This document shows positions 56,323 through 64,000 of a stretch of DNA of 64,000 nucleotides, piece by piece. This stretch comes from Fontivita pretiosa (GTDB lineage: Bacteria > Planctomycetota > Phycisphaerae > Tepidisphaerales > Tepidisphaeraceae): assembly GCF_050410795.1 (NCBI RefSeq), contig NZ_CP191258.1, forward strand, positions 248,001 through 312,000, read 5' to 3'. Every line of letters starts with the position of its first letter. The stretch's first letter is position 1. The translations under genes were made by a program, and so were the position numbers. A model generated the notes under the pieces. The model was given only the letters and a program-made list of their open reading frames with translations. It did no database searches and was not told the origin of the DNA.

Positions 56323-57714
56323 ATGATCGAGAAGATTTTCAAAGCCTACGACGTGCGGGCCACCTACCCCAACCCGCTGAACGAGGAGATGGCCTGGAAG
56401 GTCGGCCACGCGACGGCGCAATACCTGAAGCGCAGCCGCGCGAACCTGCCCAAGGAACAGCAGGTCAAGCACGAGACGACGATCGTGGTTGGGCGGGACA
56501 TGCGGCCAAGCTCCCCGGACCTGTCACGAGCGTTGTCGGACGGCATCCGCTCGGTGGGGTTCAACATCATCGATGTCGGAATGGTGGATACCAGCTTCAT
56601 CTACTTCGCCATCAACCACCTGGACACCGTCGGCGGAATCCAGACCACCGCCTCGCACAATCCGGTGCAATACAACGGCTTCAAGATCAGTGGCCCCAAG
56701 GCCAAGCCCATCGGCGCGGCCACGGGGCTGGACGACATCAAGCGCATCGCATCGATGCTGAGGGTGGGACAGACCGGCGTGCAGGGCAAGTACGATGAAA
56801 TCGACCTGTGGGGACCCTATCGCGACCACGTGCTTAAGTTCCTGGACCTGCGCCGACCCCTGCGCGTCGCCATCGATGCCAGCAACGGCATGGCCGGGAA
56901 AATGGTGCCGGCGGTTTTCGGCGGCGTGAAAGGCCTGGAGATCATCCCGATCCTCTTCGAGATCACCGGCAGCTTCGTCCACGAACCCAACCCGCTCGTC
57001 GAGGCCAACCTTCAGATGCTCAAGGACAAGGTGACCCAGACCAAACCCGATTTGGGCGCGTGTTTCGACGGGGACGCGGATCGGTGCATGTTCGTGGACG
57101 AGCAGGGCCGCACGATCGGCTGTGACCTGATCACCGCGTTGCTGGCGCGCGACTTTCTGAGCATGCCGGAGAACAGGGGCGCCACGATCGTCTATGACCT
57201 GCGATCCAGCCATGTGGTGCTGGACGAGATCAAAGCGGCCGGCGGCGTGCCGAAGCGGGATCGCGTCGGGCACGCGTTCATCAAGAAGACGCTGAGCGAG
57301 ACGAAAGCGGTCTTCGGTGGAGAGCTCAGCGGCCACTTCTACTTCCGCGACAACTTCTGCGCCGACAGCGGCGCGATCGCGTTTGCGCGCGTGCTGTCGG
57401 TACTCAGCAAGCAGGACAAGCCGCTCAGCGCCCTGATCGACCCGCTGCGACGCTACGCCCAGTCCGGCGAAATCAACTTCCAGGTTGAAGACAAGGAGGC
57501 CAAGATCCGCGAGCTGGCCGAGGCCTATAAGAAGGGCCAGATCGACTATCTCGACGGGATCACGGTGGATCTTGGCGACTGGTGGTTCAACGTACGCAAG
57601 AGCAACACCGAGCCGATGCTGCGGCTGAACCTGGAGGCCAAGACGCCGCAGTTGCTCGCCGAGAAGCTGCGCGAAGTACAGCGGATTCTCGGCGAGCCGG
57701 TGCACGGCCACTGA
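56323..57714 (+). CDS. Phosphomannomutase/phosphoglucomutase
   Basis: Interconverts hexose-1- and hexose-6-phosphates in the cytoplasm. It is 463 residues: the phosphoserine loop TTASHNPVQYNGFK, metal loop CFDGDADRCMF, sugar loop GGELSGHFYFRD and phosphate loop VRKSNTEPMLRLN, in the usual four-domain order of alpha-D-phosphohexomutases (ManB/AlgC type). Sequence alone does not separate mannose from glucose preference. The start at 56323 (MIEKIFKAYDVR) has AAAGGA ten nt upstream and the family's KAYDVR opening. It feeds nucleotide-sugar synthesis, which fits the LPS and surface-glycan genes around. Confidence 0.93.
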   Translation: MIEKIFKAYDVRATYPNPLNEEMAWKVGHATAQYLKRSRANLPKEQQVKHETTIVVGRDMRPSSPDLSRALSDGIRSVGFNIIDVGMVDTSFIYFAINHLDTVGGIQTTASHNPVQYNGFKISGPKAKPIGAATGLDDIKRIASMLRVGQTGVQGKYDEIDLWGPYRDHVLKFLDLRRPLRVAIDASNGMAGKMVPAVFGGVKGLEIIPILFEITGSFVHEPNPLVEANLQMLKDKVTQTKPDLGACFDGDADRCMFVDEQGRTIGCDLITALLARDFLSMPENRGATIVYDLRSSHVVLDEIKAAGGVPKRDRVGHAFIKKTLSETKAVFGGELSGHFYFRDNFCADSGAIAFARVLSVLSKQDKPLSALIDPLRRYAQSGEINFQVEDKEAKIRELAEAYKKGQIDYLDGITVDLGDWWFNVRKSNTEPMLRLNLEAKTPQLLAEKLREVQRILGEPVHGH

Positions 57715-57832
57715 CTCGCCCGGGATCGCGCCGCGATAGACCGCCGTGTCCCCTGCCGCTGGCGGCCGCGCGCCACACCGACGCGCACCTGGCGGGCAGA
57801 AAACACCTGGCCGGTTCGCATATCCTTATCGC

Positions 57833-58477
57833 ATGTGGTACGTAACGACCAGCAAGCCCCCCGACTGGCGAGCGGCACAGCGGCAGCTCAGTCGCACCGA
57901 CCCGGTCCTTCGCCGCATCATCCGCCGCGTCGGGCCGTGCACTCTGGCGCCAAGACGCGACTATTTCAATCTCCTGTGCGTCTCGATCTTCAACCAGCAG
58001 ATCTCCACGCGCATCGCCACCATCCTGTACAACCGCTTCCGCGATCAGTTTCCCGGCCGCCGACCCACTCCCTCACGGGTTCTTCAGTTCCTCCAGGCCG
58101 ACGGCGAGCTTGTCAGGCACTGCGGCATATCCCGCCAGAAAAAGCAGTATCTGCTGGACCTTTCCCAGCGATTCGTCGATGGTCTGGTCCCCACGCGGCG
58201 GTTGTGGCGAATGAGCGATGAACAGGTCATCGAGTCGCTCACGCAGATCCGCGGCATCGGGCGATGGACCGCCGAAATGTTCCTGATCTTCGTCCTGAAT
58301 CGGCCCGACGTGCTGCCGGTGGATGACCTGGGTCTCCAGCGCGCCGTCCAACGCGCCTACCACCTGCCGCACAGAATCGGCGGGCGGGAGCTGACGCAGT
58401 TCGGGCAGAAGTGGCGCCCGTGGCGAACCGTGGCAACGTGGTACCTGTGGCGGGGCGTGGAAGAAGAACCAGACTGA
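57833..58477 (+). CDS. AlkA-type DNA-3-methyladenine glycosylase (HhH-GPD)
   Basis: 214 residues. Removes alkylated bases from DNA in base excision repair. FNLLCVSIFNQQISTRIATI is the family's opening helix pair; the helix-hairpin-helix reads LTQIRGIGRWTAEMFLIF; the catalytic Asp follows in LPVDDLGLQRAVQ. No 4Fe-4S cysteine cluster, which separates it from Nth/MutY. The ATG at 57833 gives a normal length for the short AlkA group; an in-frame GTG at 57746 would add 29 residues of unlikely composition. Confidence 0.92.
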   Translation: MWYVTTSKPPDWRAAQRQLSRTDPVLRRIIRRVGPCTLAPRRDYFNLLCVSIFNQQISTRIATILYNRFRDQFPGRRPTPSRVLQFLQADGELVRHCGISRQKKQYLLDLSQRFVDGLVPTRRLWRMSDEQVIESLTQIRGIGRWTAEMFLIFVLNRPDVLPVDDLGLQRAVQRAYHLPHRIGGRELTQFGQKWRPWRTVATWYLWRGVEEEPD

Positions 58478-58556
58478 TCAGCCCGCCGCTGCCCGCCGCT
58501 TCCACATCGTCCAAGCGCCCGCTACCGGGGATTCAACCCGCCAGCACTGCCCGGCA

Positions 58557-58586
58557 GCGATGCGGGCGGAAGCGCGCCCGCATCGC
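58557..58586. terminator. 12-bp hairpin between convergent genes
   Basis: GCGATGCGGGCG (58557-58568) pairs perfectly with CGCCCGCATCGC (58575-58586) around a 6-nt loop. It lies 8 nt beyond the nrdJ stop and 80 nt after the glycosylase stop. No T-run follows on either strand, so it may act only as a stabilising or Rho-assisted end. Confidence 0.5.
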
Positions 58587-58594
58587 CGCGCTGT

Positions 58595-61500
58595 TCACGA
58601 GCACCCCATTGAGTTCCCGCAGTTCAGGCACTTGTAGCACGTGCCGCTGCGCACCGTGATGCTGCCGCAGACGTCGCAGGCAGGCGCGTCGGCCTGAAGC
58701 TCGCTGCTTTGCTGGCTCAACGGATCAGCCAGAATGCTCAGGCGCAGATTGGGGCCGGCCTGGGCTGCCGCGCCCTCGCCTGTTTGCTCAGCAGTGATGG
58801 CGGCAGAGGGAATCGTCTCGCCGTAGTCGAATGGCCGGGCGGTGTCCGGCTCGATCCGCGGGCCGTGCCCGTTGCCCGGACGCTCCGTGGCGACGGCGCG
58901 ACTCGGTTCGGCGGCAGGCGCTTCACCGCCTGCCCCCCCGCCAGCACCCGCCGCGGCCCGACGCCTCGGCGCGTTGGCCGCGCGATAACCCGGCACAAAC
59001 TCCATCCCCAGCCAGCGGAAGATGTAATCCACCAGGCTCTTGGCCATCGGGATCTCGGGATTGCGCGTCATGCCACTTGGCTCGAAGCGAACGTGCTCGA
59101 ACTTGCGTACCAGCGACTCGATCGGCACGCCGTACTGAAGCGAGACGCTGACCAGCGTGGCGATCGTGTCCATCAGCCCGCCGATCGTGCTGCCTTCCTT
59201 GGCCATCGTAATGAACACCTCTCCGGGCGAGCCGTCTTCGTACAGCCCGACGGTGATGTACCCTTCGTGCCCGGCGACATCGAACTTGTGGGTGATCGCC
59301 CGGCGGGTATCGGGCAGGCGTCTTCGCAGCGGTCGCTCCACGATCCGTTCGACGATCTTCTCGATTACGTGCGTCTGCGCCGGGGCCAGATTGTCCGAAC
59401 TGACCGCCGCACCCGTCGCCGGCGCCGCCGCGGCGGCGGCGCGGGCAACCTGCTGCGCGACTTCCTCGCGTGCCGCCTGCACGTCTTCCTCGCTTTCGCG
59501 GTCGGTCTTGGCTTCGGCTTCGCTGTCGGATCGGACGTTCAGCGGCTGGCTGAGCTTGCTGCCGTCGCGATACAGCGCGTTGGCCTTCAGCCCGAGCTTC
59601 CAGCTCAGGTAATAGCTCTGCTTGATGTCCTCGACGGTGGCCTCGTTGGGCAGATTGATCGTCTTGGAGATCGCGCCGCTGATGAACGGCTGGGCGGCGG
59701 CCATCATGCGGATGTGTCCGTCGACGGGGATGAACCGCTTGCCGTGTTTGCCGCACTTGTTGGCGCAGTCGAAGACGGCGTAGTGCTCGGGTCGCAGGTG
59801 CGGCGCGCCCTCGACCGTGCCGCGTCCGCAGATCACGTCATTGGCCACATCGATCTGTTTCTGCGTGTAGCCCAGCCGCCGCAGCAGGCTGAATCCCGGC
59901 GCCTGCCACTCGCTTTCGGGAATCTCCAGCCGCTCGAACGTCTGCGGCGACAGCGCCCAGGGGCTGAAGGCGAAGTTCAACTCGAACACGGCGGGCAGGC
60001 TGGCTTCGATCCGCTCCAGCTCCGCGTCGGTCAGCCCGCGGAGCTTCAGCGATTCGTAATTGATCTCCGGGCTGCCGTGCAGCGTGAGCGTGCCCATCAC
60101 ATATTTGAGGATGTCGTGAATCTGTTCGGCGCTGTAGCCCAGGTTCTTCAAAGCCGGCGCCAGCGACTGGTTGGCGATCTTGAAATACCCTCCGCCGGCC
60201 AGCTTCTTGAACTTCACCAGCGCAAAGTCCGGCTCGACGCCAGTGGTGTCGCAATCCATCAGCAGGCCGATCGTGCCGGTCGGGGCGATGACGGTGGTCT
60301 GGGCGTTGCGGTATCCGTGCTTCTCGCCCAGCTCCAGCGCGCGATCCCAGCACTCGCGGGCGCTGCCGAGCAGATCGGGCGAGGCCAGCGGATCGCCAAC
60401 CTGGAACTGAGCGGCGTCAATCCCGACGGGTTTGATGTCGAGCTGCTCGTAGTCCCCCAGCGCCTTGCGATGCTCCGGGTTGTTGGCCACGTCGTAGGCG
60501 GCGCGGCGGTGGTTTCGAATGACGCGGAGCATGTCGGCGCGGTTCTCCTCATAGCCGGGAAACGCTCCAAGCTCGCGCGCCATGTCGGCGCTGGTGGCGT
60601 AGGCTTCGCCGGTCAGGATCGCACTGATCGCGGCGCAGATCGCTCGCCCTTTGTCGCTGTCGTAGGGTATCCCCGCCTGCATCAGCATCGCCCCAAGATT
60701 CGCGTAGCCCAGCCCCAGCGTGCGGAACTTGTAGCTCAGATGCGCGATCTGTTCCGACGGGAAGCTGGCCATCAGCACCGAGATCTCCAGCACGATGGTC
60801 CAGAGGCGGATGGCGTGCTTGAAGCCCTCGATGTCGAAGCGGCGGTTGTCGGCGTCGAAGAAGCTGAGCACGTTCAGGCTCGCCAGGTTGCACGCCGTGT
60901 CGTCCAGGAACATGTACTCCGAGCAGTTGTGGACGGTGATGCCGTTGGCGATGAAGCTGCAGGTCACCGGCTCGGTCAGGTCGAAGACCTGCTGCCTGCC
61001 GAGATACACGCAGGATGCCACACGGTCCCAGTTGCCCTGTGATCCTGACGCAAGCGCATCGGTGGACCGGTTTATGGCAAGCGACGCCGCCTGAGCAAGC
61101 TGCTGGAGCTTGCTGCCGGGCAGCAGGCCGATGTGTTTGGCAAAACAGCGGAGGCTGCCCGAGTCGATGCGCAGGCCGTGGCGAACGATTTCTGCGCTGC
61201 CGCCGCCGTCCGTGCTGGTTGCGCGCGGCTCGGGTCCAGTGGGGGCGACCCGACGAGGTCGGGGCAGGCCTCCGCCAGCGAAGGCTCCGCCTTCGCCATG
61301 GTCTTTGCAGTTGGGAACAAGGATCGATTGCACGCCGAAGCCCAGCAGCAGCAGTTGCACATCCTGAAGCAGTCCCAGCGAATCGGAGTGCAGTTCGATC
61401 GTGCCGTGCGCGAACACGCTATCCGCGGTGAACAGCGCCCGCAGCAGGTGCTTTTGCGCCGCCAGGCCGGCGGTGAACGCCTCATCCCCCAGGCGACGCA

Positions 61501-63394
61501 CACCGTTTTCGGTCCGCACAAACGCCCTGAGGCGCGAAAGAAGCCGGCGATTGCTCAGCGTGGCGGTGACGGTCGTGCCGGACTCGGAGGCATCGGCGGA
61601 AGATTCACCGGCAGCACTGGCCGCCCGCTCGGCGGGGGCATGATCCGCCGGCTCGACGGCCTCGAGCATCGCCGTGTTCACGTAATCATCGTCGTACGCC
61701 CGCTCGAAGGCGCGCTCGCCCCAGGTCTGGCACACGTAACGCACGAATGCATCGATCTGATCGGCATCGCTGAAGCACCGATCCAGGTGCAGTGCCTCGG
61801 GATCGCCGTTGGACGAGCTGAGGAACAGCCCCAGCAACTGGAAGAACCGCGGATCCTGCGGCTCGCCGATCTCGCGGACGGTGGCCGGGGCTGCGGGCAG
61901 GCGAATCTCGTCGTCGGTGGTCAGATGCTGGGCCTGCACCCATCCGCGGCGGCGAGTCCAGACTTTGTGATCGGCGGTGAGCTTGACGCTGTACCCGCCC
62001 AGGGTACGCAGCTCGAAGACGTCGCGCGTGCCGGTGGGGAACGCGCCTTCAGTGGCGTGGATCTCCTGCCCGTAAAGGTTGGTGACGATCCGCGCCGGAA
62101 GATGGATCATCTGGTCGATGCGCCGCCACACGCCGCCGGGCGTGAGCACACGCGTGTCGCCCGTGACACAGGGGTTGGAGGCGTTGATGCGTCCGGATTT
62201 GGGACAGGTGTGCCACTGATTGATGGTGTCGTCGAACTGCACCCCCGGATCGGCGCAGCGCCACGCCGCGAACGCGATCTGCTCCCACAGATCACGCGCC
62301 TTGAGGGTCTTGCAGATCTTGCCGTTGGTCCGCCAGGTCAAGTGCCAGTCGCCGTCCTCCTCGATGGCCTTGAAGAAGCGGTTGGGGATACGCACGGAGT
62401 TGTTGGAGTTCTGCCCGCTGACGGTGTAGTACGCCTCGCCGTTGAAGTCGTAATCGAGCTTCAGCCCCAGCTTCCTGGCCAGTTCCTGCTGATCCTTCGG
62501 GAGGTGTTTCAGCCCTTCGACCATGCAGGCGACCTTGAGTTCCTCCCGGACCTTCCAGTTGATGAACTGCTCGACGTCGGGGTGATCCAGATCCAGGCAG
62601 ACCATCTTGGCCGCGCGGCGCGTGGTTCCGCCGGACTTGATGGCCCCAGCGGCGCGGTCGCCGATCTTCAGGAAGCTCATCAGCCCCGAGCTTCTGCCGC
62701 CGCCGGAAAGCGGCTCGTTCTCTCCGCGCAGCCTGGAGAAGTTGGTCCCGGTTCCCGAGCCGTATTTGAACAGCCGGGCCTCGCGGATCCACAGATCCAT
62801 GATCCCCCCGGGGTTCACCAGGTCGTCGTTGACGGACTGGATAAAACACGCGTGGGGCTGCGGGTGCGAGTAGGCGTCGCGGCTCTTGTGCAGCTCGCCG
62901 GTCTTGGGATCGCAGTAAAAGTGCCCCTGCGCCGGACCGGTGATGCCGTACGCCCAGTGCAGACCCGTGTTGAACCACTGGGGCGAGTTTGGCGCGCACA
63001 TCTGGTGCAGCAGCATGTAGGCGATCTCGTCGTAGAATGCCTGCGCATCCTCGGCCGAATCGAAGTACCCGTGCTTCTCGCCCCACCATCGCCAGCACCC
63101 CGCCAGTCGGTGAATCACCTGCCGGGCGCTGCGTTCCGGCCCGGTGACGACGTTTCCCTGGGCGTCGCGGATGGGATTGCCTTGCGCGTCGGTCTGCGGC
63201 ACGCCGGCCTTGCGGAAATACTTGCTCACCATGATGTCGGTGGCGAGCTGACTCCATTGCCGGGGGATCTCCGCATCGTTCATCTCGAAGACGACCGAGC
63301 CGTCGGGATTGGTGATGCGGCTGGTGCGCTTCTCCCATTCGACGGTGCTGAAAACATCCTGCCCGGGCTTGGTGAATCGACGATTGATTTTCAT
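58595..63394 (-). CDS. nrdJ: Adenosylcobalamin-dependent (class II) ribonucleotide reductase, intein-interrupted
   Basis: Reduces ribonucleotides to deoxyribonucleotides using a B12-derived radical, so no oxygen or NrdB is needed. The precursor is 1599 residues; after splicing about 1184. Visible: the N-terminal region with DVFSTVEWEKRTSRI, the LLHQMCAPNSPQWFNTGL motif, the N-x-C-x-E radical site split by the intein (NP/CSE), CNLASLN, the substrate-binding loop VIAPTGTIGLLMDCDTTGVE, and a C-terminal Cys-rich tail (CDVCGSITVRSGTC, CYKC, CGNSMGCS) as in the NrdJ_Z group. A long acidic/Ala-rich linker (around residues 1350-1400) precedes the C-terminal domains. It is a stand-alone gene, convergent with the glycosylase gene. 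Confidence 0.95.
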   Translation of the reverse strand: MKINRRFTKPGQDVFSTVEWEKRTSRITNPDGSVVFEMNDAEIPRQWSQLATDIMVSKYFRKAGVPQTDAQGNPIRDAQGNVVTGPERSARQVIHRLAGCWRWWGEKHGYFDSAEDAQAFYDEIAYMLLHQMCAPNSPQWFNTGLHWAYGITGPAQGHFYCDPKTGELHKSRDAYSHPQPHACFIQSVNDDLVNPGGIMDLWIREARLFKYGSGTGTNFSRLRGENEPLSGGGRSSGLMSFLKIGDRAAGAIKSGGTTRRAAKMVCLDLDHPDVEQFINWKVREELKVACMVEGLKHLPKDQQELARKLGLKLDYDFNGEAYYTVSGQNSNNSVRIPNRFFKAIEEDGDWHLTWRTNGKICKTLKARDLWEQIAFAAWRCADPGVQFDDTINQWHTCPKSGRINASNPCVTGDTRVLTPGGVWRRIDQMIHLPARIVTNLYGQEIHATEGAFPTGTRDVFELRTLGGYSVKLTADHKVWTRRRGWVQAQHLTTDDEIRLPAAPATVREIGEPQDPRFFQLLGLFLSSSNGDPEALHLDRCFSDADQIDAFVRYVCQTWGERAFERAYDDDYVNTAMLEAVEPADHAPAERAASAAGESSADASESGTTVTATLSNRRLLSRLRAFVRTENGVRRLGDEAFTAGLAAQKHLLRALFTADSVFAHGTIELHSDSLGLLQDVQLLLLGFGVQSILVPNCKDHGEGGAFAGGGLPRPRRVAPTGPEPRATSTDGGGSAEIVRHGLRIDSGSLRCFAKHIGLLPGSKLQQLAQAASLAINRSTDALASGSQGNWDRVASCVYLGRQQVFDLTEPVTCSFIANGITVHNCSEYMFLDDTACNLASLNVLSFFDADNRRFDIEGFKHAIRLWTIVLEISVLMASFPSEQIAHLSYKFRTLGLGYANLGAMLMQAGIPYDSDKGRAICAAISAILTGEAYATSADMARELGAFPGYEENRADMLRVIRNHRRAAYDVANNPEHRKALGDYEQLDIKPVGIDAAQFQVGDPLASPDLLGSARECWDRALELGEKHGYRNAQTTVIAPTGTIGLLMDCDTTGVEPDFALVKFKKLAGGGYFKIANQSLAPALKNLGYSAEQIHDILKYVMGTLTLHGSPEINYESLKLRGLTDAELERIEASLPAVFELNFAFSPWALSPQTFERLEIPESEWQAPGFSLLRRLGYTQKQIDVANDVICGRGTVEGAPHLRPEHYAVFDCANKCGKHGKRFIPVDGHIRMMAAAQPFISGAISKTINLPNEATVEDIKQSYYLSWKLGLKANALYRDGSKLSQPLNVRSDSEAEAKTDRESEEDVQAAREEVAQQVARAAAAAAPATGAAVSSDNLAPAQTHVIEKIVERIVERPLRRRLPDTRRAITHKFDVAGHEGYITVGLYEDGSPGEVFITMAKEGSTIGGLMDTIATLVSVSLQYGVPIESLVRKFEHVRFEPSGMTRNPEIPMAKSLVDYIFRWLGMEFVPGYRAANAPRRRAAAGAGGGAGGEAPAAEPSRAVATERPGNGHGPRIEPDTARPFDYGETIPSAAITAEQTGEGAAAQAGPNLRLSILADPLSQQSSELQADAPACDVCGSITVRSGTCYKCLNCGNSMGCS
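60926..62170 (-). mobile_element. Intein (415 residues) inside NrdJ
   Basis: Residues 409-823 of the precursor. Splicing blocks are complete: Cys1 in CVTGDTRVLTPGG (block A), T-x-x-H as TADH with His68 (block B), block F VFDLTEPVTCSFIANG, penultimate His-Asn, and Cys as the first C-extein residue. So it is a class 1 intein expected to splice. Two dodecapeptide-like segments mark a LAGLIDADG homing endonuclease: LLGLFLSSSNGD (112-123) and LLRALFTADSVFA (242-254). The first lacks the acidic residue, so cleavage activity is probably lost. Low-complexity linkers (173-205, 290-325) lie between blocks. Confidence 0.93.
61249..61296. repeat. In-frame hairpin-dense patch within the intein
   Basis: Two tight stem-loops in 48 bp: CCCGAC-GAG-GTCGGG (61249-61263) and GCGAAGGC-TCC-GCCTTCGC (61278-61296). 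They encode the Gly/Pro/Arg-rich linker around intein residues 292-308, which no other intein block needs. It looks like a small palindromic element tolerated in frame. Confidence 0.45.
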
Positions 63395-63521
63395 GGGCGT
63401 ACCACTTCGTGATTTCGCTTGTCGGTTACGGGTTACTGCTCTGTGATCGCTCGCTGGTTCACTCGGTCATTGCGCATCTTCCCATCCCCATTTCTCCCCA
63501 TCCTCCTACCTGCTGTTTCCG

Positions 63522-64000
63522 TCATGGCGCCGCACGCGTGGATGGCGCAGCGACCTGGCCGGGCCGTCCGGGGCGGATCGTGCCGCGGCGGATGACGTTG
63601 GTCGTATTGCTTTCCAGGTAAATGCCGTACGTGTGGTCCGCCGGCAGCGGCCCCAGCTTCATCGTCGCGCCACCGACGCGGATGCCGGTTCGGGCATCCA
63701 CCGCCACCAGCGTTCGAGCCGGAACCGGCATGCGAAGCAGGTCCTGATTGCCGGTCAGGTCCGCCACACGCACAATCGCCGCCGACTCCACCAGGTAGAC
63801 CAGCGGCGCTGGCGCGCCCTGCACGACCGGCAGGACCGGCGTGGGCGGCACCGCGATCGGCTGCTCTACCCAGGTCTGTTCGGGTCTGGGGACGGCGACT
63901 TGAGTCGCTGGCGGAGGAAGCGCCCGGGCCGCTCGCTTGCCGCCGCGGGCACAGCCGCCCGGCATCATCGCCCCCAGGGCAATCGACCCGGCAGCCAGGC
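63522..64000 (-). CDS. Lipoprotein of unknown function (5' end outside window)
   Basis: The frame stays open through the window end; the visible part is 159 residues. At the edge is a lipoprotein signal: LAAGSIALGAMMPGGC, with lipidation at the Cys of PGGC. An Arg-rich and then Pro/Val-rich linker (residues 20-50) leads to a beta-rich domain (LVYLVESAAIVRVADLTG, TLVAVDARTGIRVGG, TYGIYLESNTTNVIRRG). I do not recognise a family. The in-frame ATG at 63968 would lose the signal peptide, so the true start lies beyond 64000. Confidence 0.7.
   Translation of the reverse strand, partial: LAAGSIALGAMMPGGCARGGKRAARALPPPATQVAVPRPEQTWVEQPIAVPPTPVLPVVQGAPAPLVYLVESAAIVRVADLTGNQDLLRMPVPARTLVAVDARTGIRVGGATMKLGPLPADHTYGIYLESNTTNVIRRGTIRPGRPGQVAAPSTRAAP

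Noticed and set aside
58557..58586. Canonical intrinsic terminator for nrdJ
   Set aside because: The 12-bp hairpin is strong but no T-run follows on either strand, so only a low-confidence terminator was listed.
60926..62170. Insertion of a transposon or a frameshifted split gene in nrdJ
   Set aside because: The frame is continuous, splicing blocks A, B, F and the His-Asn/Cys junction are complete, and there are no terminal repeats; an intein explains everything.
61133..63412. 759-codon plus-strand open frame opposite nrdJ
   Set aside because: Shadow of nrdJ; the minus frame has full RNR and intein motifs while this one has none. The same holds for 58709-61042.

Overview
The window looks like a chromosomal segment of a Planctomycetota bacterium, most likely from the Phycisphaerae side. 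The support is: high GC with heavy synonymous bias; secreted proteins ending in PEP-CTERM anchors; pseudopilin-like proteins with an N-terminal FTLVELLVVIGII helix; a surface protein with an 'LESRRMMS' N-terminal motif; a serine/threonine kinase fused to TPR repeats; a membrane pyrophosphatase; and a B12-dependent ribonucleotide reductase. I saw no rRNA, tRNA, CRISPR array, transposase or phage genes.

Left part (1-17.7 kb) is mostly housekeeping. It holds a glycosyltransferase-39-like membrane protein (cut by the window edge), a PurS-PurL fusion, an AspT-type transporter, a stand-alone F1 ATPase beta subunit, KdsB with CTP synthase, an MsbA-like ABC exporter, a DegT-family aminotransferase, an NHL beta-propeller protein and PurH. 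Between the aminotransferase and the propeller gene is a probable small RNA gene with its own promoter and intrinsic terminator.

17.8-24 kb, minus strand, is a compact operon: a PEP-CTERM/dockerin-like/autotransporter-repeat surface protein, a pseudopilin-like protein and a GH10 xylanase without a signal peptide. It is read from a promoter whose start site is overlapped by a LacI-family-type operator. 24-31 kb carries a two-gene membrane unit of unknown role and the membrane pyrophosphatase with a clear terminator. 31-42.7 kb carries an RdgC-like protein, a flavin reductase, a GHL10-type lipoprotein, a second pseudopilin/PEP-CTERM pair (two genes with look-alike promoters), a rhodanese, a calpain-like protease fused to calcium-binding repeats, and the Ser/Thr kinase.

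42.7-56 kb, minus strand, is a likely glycan-utilisation locus: a GH-like TIM-barrel enzyme, a sodium:solute symporter, three tandem paralogues of a large secreted protein that I cannot assign to a named family, and a GH32/43-like propeller protein. Two of the paralogues share a 224-bp nearly identical tract, which suggests gene conversion. The right end has phosphoglucomutase/phosphomannomutase, an AlkA-type glycosylase, and nrdJ interrupted by a 415-residue intein placed exactly before the catalytic thiyl-radical cysteine. A lipoprotein gene is cut by the right edge.
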